Positions 10,701 through 21,020 of a stretch of 64,000 nucleotides of DNA are shown piece by piece. How positions within the stretch are numbered: the first letter of the stretch is position 1; each line of letters starts with the position of its first letter. The notes under the pieces were generated by a model. It was given only the letters and a program-made list of their open reading frames with translations. It had not been told where the DNA came from and ran no database searches. Source of the DNA: Diphasiastrum complanatum (taxonomy: Eukaryota > Streptophyta > Lycopodiopsida > Lycopodiales > Lycopodiaceae); contig CM055099.1 in the NCBI GenBank assembly GCA_029204225.1, positions 60,777,449 through 60,841,448 of the forward strand. The letters are read 5' to 3'. The translations under genes and the position numbers were made by a program.

Positions 10701-11860
10701 TTGTGTGGAGAAGCTTGGAGAGAAAGGGAAGGAGTAGAGGCAGATGATTGTCGGGTGCCTCCCATCTCTTCCACTTCCAATTTGTGCTCAATCCCACAAA
10801 GACAAGGAGGAGGAAAGGAGAAGAGGCTGATCTGCCTGGTGCCTTCTACTCTAATTTCTTTGTTGGATCTTTGCTACAAACTGCTTATACTTCATTGCAA
10901 TTGCTCTGTTTCTCAGCCTTTAGCATTGTACTTATTTCTTGGATCATTGTTTATTGAATCAAATTTGATGCCATTTGTTGTGCTACCTCTAACTAACCCT
11001 GTGGTTGTAGGCCCTGATATTGTGAGGATTGTATTTGTATATCTTTCCTATCTCTGACATTTGCTTGCAAGCCTGTGAAAAAGTTGGAAGCTTTGCTGTC
11101 TCATTGGCAAGGATTCAAGAGTAGAAGACTGATCTATTGTCTCAAAGTGTTTAACTCACTTTCTTGCAGTTCTATATGTGATAGGCTGTATATCTAAATC
11201 TATAGAATCTAAGAATTGGTCAAGATTACTCCCTACTCAAAGAAAAGCCATAGCTTAAGTGTCTTATTTGATGTTGGAACAATGTTTTTGTGCTGCTTGT
11301 GAATTGTTTGTGTGAGAACCATTTTTCAGAGATGCACTGATGGTTCTGGATGTCATTATTCTATTTCAAATGCACGATTGTATATCTTTCTATTGCTTTA
11401 GTTCTGTGGCCAGAATGGCAACTGTTTGAATGCCATCCAGTCACAAGACATATTTCCTATCTCTGAAGACTAACCTGATTGGTTCTTCTATTGGAGGAAA
11501 GAAGTGTGTGCATCATGTTTAAGAAGGATGATGGTAGAGGATAAGATGCTCAATCTCTGCTGTCTGTGATGGTAGTTTGACCTGCTTGTGCACTAGATCC
11601 ATTCCTTACCTGATCTGGGGCCATCACCCTTCAGCCTCTTGCCTGTGAAAAATTGAAAAAGATGATCTATGTTAGATATAGGGGTCTTATGTTTTTTACA
11701 TCAAGCATCTAGGTGTAGGATGTTGATAGGAACAATTTTGGCATAGATGGCAAATTATGCATTTCCACTTGTAATGTGACTATTGAGTCAAAATAGAGTA
11801 AGCGGCTAAACTCGTGCCAATTAGAGTGTAGACACGTGTAATGCCTTTGTTTGATGAATT
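10699..11860. other. Intergenic, no gene seen
   Basis: No domain, RNA gene or repeat end recognised. Short open frames at 10748-11057 show no family features. Confidence 0.4.
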
Positions 11861-12005
11861 CTAAGAGGTCCAATAGGATTTAGAGGTGGAACCATGTGTG
11901 GTCCAATGGGAATTTGAGGTGTGCTTGAATATAGTCCAATAGAATTAAGAGGTGCATGGATCAATGGTCCAATAGGATTAAGAGATGACAAAGTGTGGTC
12001 CAATC
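11861..12005 (+). repeat. Five-copy 33-bp tandem repeat carrying CCAAT
   Basis: GTCCAAT occurs at 11868, 11901, 11934, 11967 and 11998, at spacings of 33, 33, 33 and 31 bp. The bases around it are partly conserved (AGGATTAAGAGGTG-like). It is a degenerate minisatellite that repeats a CCAAT box. Confidence 0.8.
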
Positions 12006-12399
12006 ATAATAAGCATAGTGGTAGCTCGTGGATCTACTAGTATCATTGTATTCCTCATTTTGGATCTAATTAATTTGGTGATTATATGGATTTTGAGTGT
12101 TATTGGATTTCTAGCTTTCTCTCTCTACTTGAGAGCTCATGATGGTTTTTCTCTATCTACCCGAGGAGAGCAGCTTGTTTTTACTTAAAATAATTTTTTA
12201 ATACTTCTCACACGTGTGAGTGAGAGTTGGAAGTGATTGAATGCATGTAGTAGTGTGTTTTTGCCATAGGATCTAAGATTGATCTTGAATCTCAATCTAA
12301 TCTTAATCTTGATGCATCTACACAAATTAGGAGATCACAAGTACATGTGGTGGACAATCCACACGTGTGAAATCAACACTGCTTACGTGGAAAAGCCTA

Positions 12400-13300
12400 C
12401 CAATGAACTCTGTGGCTCGTTCTTCCAGCGTTCATCTCCCTCTCCCTTCATCATCTCCCTCTCCCTGCAAATTTACTTGTCTACCCTTCCTGGCCACGCC
12501 CTCTCTACTTCCCTGCCTGGTCCATGACTTGCTGACCATCCCTGCCTACTGCCAGACCCTCGCTGCCTGGCCACGCCCTCTCTCCATTTGTGCTCAGCCT
12601 CTGCCTCATCTCCTATCTGCCCCGCGACCTGTCCATTCACCTGAAACGCTGCCTTGCCCTACTGCCCATTCTTTGTTAGCAGCCACTTCATTTACTCCCT
12701 GTCTGCAGGATTGACCTGATCGTTACCCTGTCTGTGGCCCTCTGCTGGTTGCTTGTTGTGGCCCGCTCCCTACCTTCCTTATTTACGCCCTCATCCGCTG
12801 TCCATCGTTGCCCTGGTATCCAAACCCGCAGCGACCCTGTGGGTGATGGATCTGCCTGTGGCAGCCCTTCACGAGTTGCCTTCTTGCCTGTGTCTAACCA
12901 CCTGTACCTCTGAATCCGCTCCCTCCACCTGTGGATCCTTGCTGCACAAACCTAATTTGCAGCCGCAGTCCCGCCCTCTACCCTCGCTTGCTTGCTCGCG
13001 ATTCGCTGCCCTACTCATGGTCTCTGAACACGACCTCCTTTCTTGCTGCCAGCGGTCCTTACTTCACCTGCCAATTTACTGCCTTCGTATAGTGTAGATT
13101 TGTGTTATTCCACCTGCGGACCCCGGGCCCCTTTATCACAAACCCTGCCCTACGGGAAAAGAAGACCGGGCCATCTGAAGCCCGATCTCTACCTATTTGT
13201 GGCCACCTCATTCGCCATCTGTAGTTTTACTTTGCCTATAGATTTACTTAAATCCTTACTTGGGGAGACCTCTTACCTGTGGCACATCTCATAACTCTAG
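12400..13300 (+). other. C/T-rich block of unknown nature
   Basis: About 0.9 kb rich in CCCTG, CTGCC and CCTC runs, with composition unlike its AT-rich surroundings. Open frames on the plus strand (12367-12714 and 12753-13097) lack any domain and look compositional. A TATA-like TATTTATAAAGG follows at 13422-13433, so it might be part of an LTR or promoter region, but no partner copy was found. Confidence 0.35.
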
Positions 13301-13421
13301 CCTTGCCTACATTTGGTTGGTTTGAAAGGGATTTAATAACCCATGTATATTTGTTGCAAGGGACTTTCTTTGCCAATTGTTGAAATGCAAGGCATTTGTT
13401 TGACGAGTTAAAAATTCCCCA

Positions 13422-13433
13422 TATTTATAAAGG
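13422..13433 (+). promoter_or_regulatory. TATA-like box
   Basis: TATTTATAAAGG on the plus strand, about 120 bp after the C/T-rich block. No ORF is apparent downstream on this strand, so its role is uncertain. Confidence 0.3.
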
Positions 13434-13706
13434 CAATGTTGTTGCTCTAGCTCATACATGAGTCAGGCTTGTACATCTCATCGGTATCTCAAAAGCCAGA
13501 GCTTACATGCGTGATCTATTGTACATTTCAAAGTTCCTTGGGCTATCTGAAAATTGTCGATAGACCATTAGAAAATTTCCTAATCGATTGCCATTAAAAG
13601 TGTCTGTGGTCATGAACGGCCTTATTTTCGACTCCATACCCAATGGAGCTTGAGCTGTAATTGTGGTATAGACCGACTTCTGTTAGCATTTCCCTATATT
13701 GGCAGT

Positions 13707-14351
13707 CTATTTGGGGGTCGTTTTATAATCCCTCAATAAACCAAGCACTAGTCCATCTTCAAGATCTACTTGACACAAGAAAATGGCCATGAATTCACCA
13801 AAAATTGACAATCTCCAAACCTTGGCACCAAGTAGCTCAACACTTGAGAACTTGATCATGGATGAGTGATATAATGAACCTCCAATAGCTTCATTTCCAT
13901 CAACAAAACCAACCAAGAATTCTAGTACAAACCCAACATCAAAACAATGCTCACCAATGTAGCTAGTTTTACCATATCTTGACAATTTGCACACATCCAC
14001 ATGAAAATGCTCAAACATGAGATAGAACAAGTAAAGTAAACTTGAACAACACTTCCTTGCTGCTCCTTTGACCTTACTTGAGTCTTCAATATTCTGTAAA
14101 AACAAATCCATAATACTTTTGCCAATTACCTCTCCTGTGATGCTCTTGACTAGCTCCAAATTGCCAACTTCCCTTTTGACCACTTGAAGCGCTTTGAGAT
14201 CAACCTCTTGATCTTCAAATTGACCATCAAAGTTATTGAACAAACTTTGTTTTCCAGATCCAATACTTGATTTTACAGCAAGAAAACATCTGTCCATTTG
14301 CATAGCTTCATGTACACAAGAAGATCCTCCAAAAGATGTTCCACTCTTCAA
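13707..14351 (-). CDS. Unrecognised 214-codon ORF at the broken end of copia-C
   Basis: An uninterrupted minus-strand frame lying where the reverse transcriptase of copia-C should start. It follows the pre-RT linker that ends in EWIQAMDLEYQAL, but shows none of the RT motifs (no YVDD, no HGELDEEV). Visible features are a hydrophobic segment, SSLLYLFYLMF, near the middle and a C-terminal end YKTTPK. It could be a chance frame in the element's 3' region, or a captured sequence. I do not recognise it and assign no function. Confidence 0.35.
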   Translation of the reverse strand: MKSGTSFGGSSCVHEAMQMDRCFLAVKSSIGSGKQSLFNNFDGQFEDQEVDLKALQVVKREVGNLELVKSITGEVIGKSIMDLFLQNIEDSSKVKGAARKCCSSLLYLFYLMFEHFHVDVCKLSRYGKTSYIGEHCFDVGFVLEFLVGFVDGNEAIGGSLYHSSMIKFSSVELLGAKVWRLSIFGEFMAIFLCQVDLEDGLVLGLLRDYKTTPK

Positions 14352-14734
14352 AGAGCTTGATACTCAAGATCCATTGCTTGGATCCACTCATCTTCCTCCC
14401 TTGCTTGATCTACACTTGTAGGCTCATCCAAAGAGGTAAGGAAAGCAACATAATTTCCAAAAACTACTTGCTTACCCTTTTGATCATATGTGAGCCTTGA
14501 AGGTACTTGTCTTTCTCTTGATGTTCTCCTTGGCTTTTGACTTGATGAAGGTCCATCATCATCACCATCAAAAGTAAGATCCTTTTCATGAACATCAAGA
14601 ATGTTAGATCCATCCACACTTTCATTAATCATGCTTGAAGACACTTTTGGAATGTTGCCCTCATAAAAAATGACATCTCTACCAATAATCACCTTGTTAG
14701 TAAAAGGAATGTAAACCTTGTAGGCTTTACTCAC
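14348..14734 (-). pseudogene. copia-C linker between integrase and RT
   Basis: Encodes KAYKVYIPFTNKVIIGRDVIF, the conserved stretch after the integrase core, then an acidic, Ser-rich linker and the EEDEWIQAMDLEYQAL segment that normally leads into RT. It is offset by one frame from the integrase ORF, so a frameshift lies near 14735. Confidence 0.8.
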
Positions 14735-15618
14735 CTCACTATATCCAACAAAAATGAAGATGGATCCTCCTTGGTCCTATCATCAAGAGTGATGTTGACA
14801 TAGCATGTGCATCCAAAGGTTCTTAGAAAGTTGACACTCGGCCTCCTCTTGAATAGCATCTCAAAAGGTGTCCTTCCATCCAAAATAGCACTCGGCCACC
14901 TATTGCCCAAGAAATTGGCACACAACAAAGCTTGATCCCAAAATGGTTTGTCAATATTAGCACTTAACTTCATAGCTTTAGCAATTTCACATAAAGTCCT
15001 ATTCTTCCTTTCAGCCACTCCATTTTGTTGTGGGGTCCTTGATGTTGTATACTCCCTCTTGATCCCATGCTCATCACAAAAGGCCTTGAACTTGGTAGAT
15101 ATGTACTCACCACCATTGTCACTCCTCAAGCACTTGATCTTTGTGGAAAATTGGTTCTCCCTTTCATTCTTGAACTTGAAGACATCATACACTTCATCCT
15201 TGCTCTTTAGTAGATAGATCCAACAAAATCTACTAAAATCATCAATGAATGCTACATACATATTAGCTCCACTATTGCTAATTGTAGTAAATCCATGAAT
15301 ATCTGAATGTACAAGATGAAAAGGCTTTGTAGATTTAGATATAGATCTAGTATAGGGTTGTCTATATGACTTAGACAAAGCACAAGAGTCACAAACATGT
15401 TTGATGCCACTTAAGGAACTTGGAAGACCTATCACAATCTTCTTCCTAGCCATTACCTCCAATGACTTGAAGTTGAAGTGTCCCATCCTTTTATGCCAAA
15501 CCTCTTGAATAGGTATTTGCTCCCTTGCAACACATCCAACTTGGTTAACAATAACACAAGCATCTAGTTTGAACAACTTCCCTTGCCTTTTACCTTTTCC
15601 CTTTTCCAACCAAGACAT
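14731..15618 (-). pseudogene. copia-C integrase
   Basis: 295 codons open throughout. From the N-terminus: VWHKRMGHFN, the HHCC-type region with CDSCALSK, then VHSDIHG, FIDDFSRFCWIYLLK, LRSDNGGEYIS, and QQNGVAERKNRTLCE with the catalytic Glu, ending with FLRTFGCTCYVN. These carry the three acidic residues (D, D, E) of the catalytic core. It is the best-preserved integrase in the window, but it lacks partner domains in frame. Confidence 0.92.
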
Positions 15619-16191
15619 CCTTCCTTTTGATCAAACAAGCATCTCCATCAAACTCCACCTTGAGGCCTTTACTTAGCATTTGACTCACACTAAGCAAATT
15701 CTTGGTAATAGATGGAATAAACAAGACATCCTCCAAATGAACATTCCTATTTGTAAAGAGAGAAATAGATGATTGTGCCAATCCCTTTGATTGCACACTT
15801 ATCATCATTGGCCGTGTAGATCACCCTCTTGTCATCTCCATATGCCAAAAAAGAAGTGAAGTACTCTTTGTGAAAAGTCATGTGTGAACTTGCTCCACTA
15901 TCAATCTAGATCTCCATCATTAGCAAGCATACATGAAGACATCACAAAAGCATCATCATTTGCATCTTGAACATCCAAACCATCCTCATCAAGAGTAAGA
16001 TTACCTTGCTTGTTTCCTTGATCTCTCTTCTTCTTGTAGCACTCACTTGCAAAGTGTCCTTTGATGCCACAATAGAAGCACTTGAGCTTTGATCTATCCT
16101 TCTTTTTGCCACTTGAAGAAGCATTTACTTGATCTTGCCCTTTAGACCACTTACTTTTGGTTTTGCCTTTGAATTTGCCCTTTATGAACAT
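15619..16191 (-). pseudogene. copia-C gag zinc knuckle and protease
   Basis: Positions 16191-15901 encode a Lys-rich gag tail with the CCHC knuckle CFYCGIKGHFASEC. The protease site reads IDSGASSHMT near 15880-15905 and is preceded by a TAG where a Trp codon is usual. The protease then continues towards 15619 and includes VLFIPSITKNLLSVSQ, a standard copia segment. Confidence 0.87.
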
Positions 16192-16243
16192 AGCATCCTC
16201 TTGAAGTGTCGATGTAGATCCACCTCTTGCTTGAAGTCTATAT

Positions 16244-16506
16244 TGTCAAGTATTAGATATGCAACATCAAGCATTCACCATAAGCAATCACCACAAAAAG
16301 GCGGAAGACGAACACGCACTATCACAGTATCACTCTAACTCATACAAAATGTAGAATATACAAATAAACCCTGAACTCTTGATAGAAAAAGAAAACCTAC
16401 GAGTAGACTAATAGACTAGCCTACGGCTAATGACAGCTGGTCACAATTGTCAACATTAATGTACATCATAAACAGTAACAATGAAGTTTATCATTGATTT
16501 CTAACA
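16244..16506 (-). repeat. 3' LTR of copia-D
   Basis: 263 bp. On the minus strand it starts TGTTAGAAAT and ends ATACTTGACA, the TG...CA ends of a copia LTR. It lies directly after a polypurine tract (GAGGGAGAG, minus, 16507-16515) and inserts into the gag of copia-C. Confidence 0.82.
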
Positions 16507-16515
16507 CTCTCCCTC
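16507..16515 (-). promoter_or_regulatory. Polypurine tract of copia-D
   Basis: GAGGGAGAG on the minus strand, adjacent to the LTR start. It primes plus-strand DNA synthesis in LTR retrotransposons. Confidence 0.75.
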
Positions 16516-17041
16516 AATGATAAAATTACATTCTTCTATTTCTAATAGAGTACAAACCTCCCAAATTTACATCTACCTAATGACTTAGTAAAAATATCTG
16601 CCATTTGATCTTCAGATTTACAAAAAAAAAGATCAATGGCTCCATCAAGAATTTTCTCTCGAAAAAAATGGTAGTGTATTTTGATGTGCTTGGTTCGAGC
16701 ATGTAAAACTGGATTTTTGGCAAGGTGAATGCAAATTTGATTATCGCAAGATATAGTAGTCGCATCCACCTCTGGCTGACCTAAATCTACAAGCAATCTT
16801 CATAACCATACCGCTTCTTGTGTAGCATTGCTAAGTGCTCGATATTCAGGTTCTGTCGATGATAAGGCTACTGTAGATTGCTTTTTGTTGTTCCATGAAA
16901 TTGCATCTGTACCATAACTGAATGTATGACCACTGGTAGATCTTCTGTCATCAATATTACCTGCCCAATCGGCATCTGTATAACCTACCAACATTGGCGC
17001 TTCAGGATGATCATACTTCAAACGATTTATTTCATAAGCAA
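16516..17041 (-). pseudogene. copia-D RNase H
   Basis: The minus strand encodes VGYTDADWAGNIDDRRSTSGHTF with the first catalytic Asp, then ISWNNKKQSTVALSSTEPEYRAL with the Glu, then CDNQICIHLAKNPVLHARTKHI, and ends with EDQMADIFTKSLGRCKF. One frame break lies near 16798. Coding similarity ends abruptly at about 17041, where the sequence turns into a plus-strand integrase. Confidence 0.9.
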
Positions 17042-17440
17042 GAAATCTGATGCTTTTGCCAAGTTTAGAGAGTTCAAGGCTCCAGTTGAAAAACAAACAA
17101 ATTGTTATATTAAGACCCTCAGATCAGATGGTGGCGGTGAGTATTTTTCAACAGAGTTTATAAATTTTTGCAAGGATCAGGGGATCAAGAGACAAACCAC
17201 TACACCCTATTCACCACAGCAGAACGGAGTTGCAGAACAGAAAAATAGATCCGTTGTGGAGATGGCTAGGGCAATGCTTAAGAGCAAGGGTTTGCCAAAT
17301 ACTTTCTGGGCAGAAGCATGCAACACAGCTACTCATTTCTTGAATCGGTGTCCTACGAAGTGCGTGGCGGGTAAGACACCTTACGAAGCTTTTATTGGAA
17401 AGAAACCTAATGTTTCTCATTTACGAGTATTTGGTTGTAA
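17042..17440 (+). pseudogene. copia-E integrase fragment, inverted against copia-D
   Basis: The plus strand encodes KKSDAFAKFREFK, then LRSDGGGEYFSTEF, then QQNGVAEQKNRSVVEMARAML with the catalytic Glu, and KPNVSHLRVFGC. It begins in mid-integrase at 17042 and ends just after the FGC motif at about 17440. It may come from the same element as copia-D, rearranged by an inversion. Confidence 0.88.
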
Positions 17441-18950
17441 TGAGAATGTCAATAACAAGTTGATAGTTGTTCTCAAGTTAGATGAGTTTGAAATTATAAA
17501 AGGACAAAAAATGGAAAGAGTCAGTCTCATGATCATGAATGAACCACTTTCAAATTCAGAAAACTCAGAAGGCCTCAATTTCAGTGTTCAATCAGAAAAT
17601 GATATCTGATGGTTGGCAGCATTTCGGGTGTAGCAGTTCCTTCACATAGTAAATAGGGATAATCATTTGAATATGGATTTCATATCTAAAATCTTTTCTG
17701 TGTTAATATTATGAGGCTAATCACATTTTTGTATTCTCTTATAGGTGCTGAAAGAAGACCATGACATTCTCTCATGGATATTTAATAGAACATCATATCC
17801 TGCCACCATAAAAAATCATATGGAGGGAGTTCCACTCAATATTCCTGGAATTGGCACTTTCAACATTCAATGGCATTTAGCAAGAGATCTGAAGACATTA
17901 AAATGTATGTTCAATGTATCTCATGGCGCTAACTCTAAACACCCTTGTTTGTATTGCATGAAAACAACAAAAGACATGCCAAGGAGTACAGGAATATCAA
18001 GAGATCGAGAAGATTCTAACTGGAAACCTGTACTACCGATTCCTTTACGAAATGTTCATATCTGTACATTGCATGCGGAGGTGCGTATTATAGAAAAAAT
18101 AATATAACTTCACATCTTGTTTGCATGGAATTCCGTGCCACAGGCCTCTACGAAAGAAGCTATTTCCAGATTAGAGGATGTGTTGTCCAAAGCAGGCTTA
18201 CATAAAGGCCACGTTAAAATTAAAAAAGATGACAAGCTATCAAGTAAAATAGGAAATATTCCATGCAAGTCGAGCATTGGTGGATCTAAAGCTCGAAGAT
18301 TTTTATCAAATTATTTTGGCAAACAATCTAAGGTTCAATACACGGTTTGGAAAGAAATTATTGCAGCAACTCAAGATTTCAAAGAAGAAGGTTCTACTCG
18401 TATACACAAAGTAGAAGTTTGGAAAAAGTTAGACAACAATTTTGAAATACTTGAAAAAAGATAAATTTTAAAATACTGATGTACAAATGATACAGAAAAC
18501 AACCAATGAATTTGTGGATGTAATTCAAATGACATGGGGTGTTGATCATATAACACATTATATGGTAAGATTTTGATTTTACACTACGATAGACAAATAT
18601 GTGCAATTAAATTAGATACTTTTGGTACTGATTTAGATTATGCTTTTATGACATGCAGCACATATTACGACATCATTCGACATTCTTTGCAAGAGATAGT
18701 GGAAGTCTTAGCATACGATCATCGCAAGGAATGGAAAAATCTCATTGGCAAGCAAGAGCAGCATTTCATAAAAGTACACAACATGGCGGGACTAGCACCA
18801 AAAATAACTATATACTGCAACTTTTCCAATGGTTTTACAGAAGAATCCAAATTCGTCATAATACAAAATTGATGAATTATAAAAAATTTCAAAAAGCATG
18901 CAAATTTATACAAGCCAGTAGGCTATAGACACACAATAAAATTTTGCATA
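17441..18950 (+). pseudogene. Transposase-like gene of unknown class, truncated
   Basis: A plus-strand coding region, 5'-cut by copia-E. Segments: 17441-17609; a likely intron ending TCTCTTATAG; then 17745-18464 with a single in-frame stop at 18105-18107; then 18573-18872. Visible motifs are VPLNIPGIGTFNIQWHLA, DLKTLKCMFNVSHGANSKHPCLYCM, CTLHAEVRIIE, and later KVHNMAGLAPKITIYC. The pattern of a polar DLK core, a CxxC pair and a later PK[I/L]xI block recalls uncharacterised transposase-like proteins of eukaryotic DNA transposons, but I cannot name the family. A second possible intron (about 18552-18659, GTAAGA to CATGCAG) lies in the gap. It is convergent with the minus-strand gene at 19092-20378. 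Confidence 0.45.
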
Positions 18951-19091
18951 TTAGATGAAAATATTTACAAATTACAATTCAGCAGTATCTAATCTGCTTT
19001 CGATATTTTTTCCAATGAAAGTTGCAACTTGAATCATGCAACAATTTTTTTCTTTCGTATGGATCCAATAGCTCATAGTTTTCATACTTAC

Positions 19092-20378
19092 TTAGATCAA
19101 CATAAGCAGCATACACTGAGATGATCTGAGCATGGAATTCACTGGTCCATATCCTAAAATTTTAACCGCAATAGTTTTTTTTACAAAAATTATTTCATGC
19201 ACCTTATTATGTCCTCCAAGAAAATGAGACAGTGCCTTAATCGCCATAATCATAGTTTCACCATGTTGATGAAACTTTGAATGGGCAACACTTATCTCAT
19301 TATTCTTGAAGGACTTCAGATAGTGCCCCAATGCATGATCTCTTGAAAATTCTCCAACAGAAGATCTCTGCCCTCCTCGACGAATTGCGAAATCATCGAG
19401 AAAAATTGTTTCCTAAAATGATAAAAAACAAAGTAAACTCCAGTATATAAACTGACGTTGGTGAATAGACAGTTGGCTGTGGAGAACCAAGTTGACTTTG
19501 GATTCTAAGAAACTCCTCCTCAGAAGGTAGATCATCTTCTTTCTTGCGCATTTCCTCCACAGCCATTTTCAAGCAATCTTTCCCTGAATAAAACTTATCA
19601 TTATATACATCGTCAACACCAGGGAGAAGATCATTAACATCAAAATCAATTATATTCAAAAATTCATCTAGATCTTTGCCAAAATGCAAAGACTCTCAGC
19701 TTCAGTGAAGCCAAAAAGATCCGATATATCCGATATTGTCAAAAAGGTTATTATCTATATTATAAGTAGGCAAGGTGATCAAAGATTTATCAGAAGGAGA
19801 AAGAGTAGTGGGGGTTCTAGGGCCTACAAATGTAGCCGTATTTCGAGTAGGATCAAAATTAGAACAATCATCTAAACTAACACTCGTATCAATAAAAAAA
19901 GTATCTATATCTACAATCTTTGACTTTTCAGACTTTGTACCACTAGAAGAAGCTGCTTCAAAAGTGGAGGGAACAGCCTCCGAATCGTCAGAAATATTTA
20001 GCAAAAGAAAAAAACAAAAACAGACTGAAAATCAACAAATCTACATTTCTTATTATGAATTGGGCACTCATCTACAGACTTGAAATCATTATGTAACTTG
20101 GTAAACATTCTGTCAATCTTAGCTTGATAGATATGCTTGTCGAGTGCCACCAGGTCCTGATAATGAATCATGTCCTTATTCTGAGATCTGAATAAGAGAG
20201 TACTGAGCAGGGACTTATATCTGAGATATATCTCAGAAAATGCCTCCACACCAGGGCCCTTAGGTTTAGAAGGTAGAATAAAAAGAAAATGAGAAAAAAG
20301 AGATTTGAAATACTCCAACCTATCAATAATACCAAATTCATGAAAAAAAGAAAGCAAACTAAATTCAAAACTAGACAT
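19092..20378 (-). pseudogene. Unknown gene divergent from the H3-like gene
   Basis: Starts at ATG 20376-20378 (MSSFEFSLLSFFHEFG) and runs to about 20010. It continues after a one-base shift within a T-run as an acidic Ser/Thr-rich region (LNISDDSEAVPSTFEAASS...). It then goes on in one frame, through two close stops near 19700, to DFDVNDLLPGVDDVYNDKFY and EEMRKKEDDLPSEEEFL. A likely intron ends TTTTTTATCATTTTAG near 19410, after which a frame to about 19180 reads RDHALGHYLKSFKNNE and HSKFHQHGETMIMAIKALSHF. No known domain is recognised. The promoter faces the H3-like gene, and both leaders share the same repeat, so the two are probably co-regulated parts of one unit. Confidence 0.45.
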
Positions 20379-20410
20379 ATTAAACAAAAACAACAGAACT
20401 AATATTTTAA

Positions 20411-20640
20411 ATATCGCTCTCAGGCATAAAACCCAGATCAGGCAAGCACATCAAGGCAACGTGCGCTCGAGAGAGATATTTCAAGTTGGAGTATCGGATC
20501 CGAGCGCAAGAACAAAGAGCAAAAAAAAAAAGAGATGCAAAGCACGCTTGAATGCGATATCGGATGATGCAGTATCAGATCCAGACGCAAAATAGTCAAT
20601 GAAGGATAATGAGAGCAAGCGGCGCGCTTGAAATCGATAT
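20411..20640. repeat. 80-bp-period array of alternating 16-bp motifs, left
   Basis: The motif is CGCT, then 7 bases, then GATAT/C. Plus-strand copies have GATAT at 20475, 20556 and 20636, with CGCT exactly 11 bases before each. Reverse copies start (A/G)TATC at 20411, 20491 and 20572. Same-orientation copies are 80 or 81 bp apart, and opposite orientations alternate. The reverse copies at 20411 and 20572 are imperfect in the CGCT half. Confidence 0.8.
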
Positions 20641-20689
20641 CCGGCAAAGTAGTTGTAAATTTGCGTGAAAATCCGAGCCGAAGAAGACC

Positions 20690-20697
20690 TATTTATA
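20690..20697 (-). promoter_or_regulatory. TATA box of the minus-strand gene
   Basis: TATAAATA on the minus strand, about 310 bp before the ATG at 20378. Initiation about 30 bp downstream would place the left motif array in the leader. Confidence 0.5.
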
Positions 20698-20711
20698 AAA
20701 AAAAAAACTCG

Positions 20712-20950
20712 CACGTGTGGATTAGTAGCGACGGAACACTTGTTGACTTGTGATTGGTCAAAATAATTGCGCCGTACCTAGAATGATTGATCTGACATCT
20801 GTCACGTGCGAGAATGACACGCGTCGAGAGCGCATTCGCGCACGTGTCTCAGCCCACGTGGCCTAATAATAGGGTCATCATTGTTAGTATGGACAGTCCA
20901 CATGGGCTGATAATATATCGACACATGTCCTCGTCGTCTTTTCACACGTG
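20712..20950. promoter_or_regulatory. Cluster of five G-boxes (CACGTG)
   Basis: CACGTG at 20712, 20803, 20841, 20855 and 20945; two are in extended ABRE-like or CCACGTGGCC contexts. In plants this core binds bZIP and bHLH factors. An ATTGG (reverse CCAAT) lies at about 20753. Confidence 0.7.
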
Positions 20951-21020
20951 CAAAAATTTCGTATACATAAGTCCTCAGAAATTTCATCTTTTTTTGCAAA
21001 ATTTTCGCTTTTAGCTCCCA

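Larger units (their letters stand above)
14348..16243 (-). mobile_element. Ty1/copia retrotransposon copia-C, partial
   Basis: The minus strand runs gag knuckle, protease, GAG-pre-integrase, integrase, pre-RT linker and then stops. RT and RNase H are missing at the low-coordinate end. The gag is cut at 16243 by the LTR of copia-D. Its sequence differs from copia-A, -B and -F, so it is a separate lineage. Confidence 0.9.

Noticed and set aside
12367-13097. Two plus-strand frames of about 115 codons in the C/T-rich block
   Set aside because: No domain and Pro/Leu/Ser-rich content set by base composition; overlapping frames are equally open.
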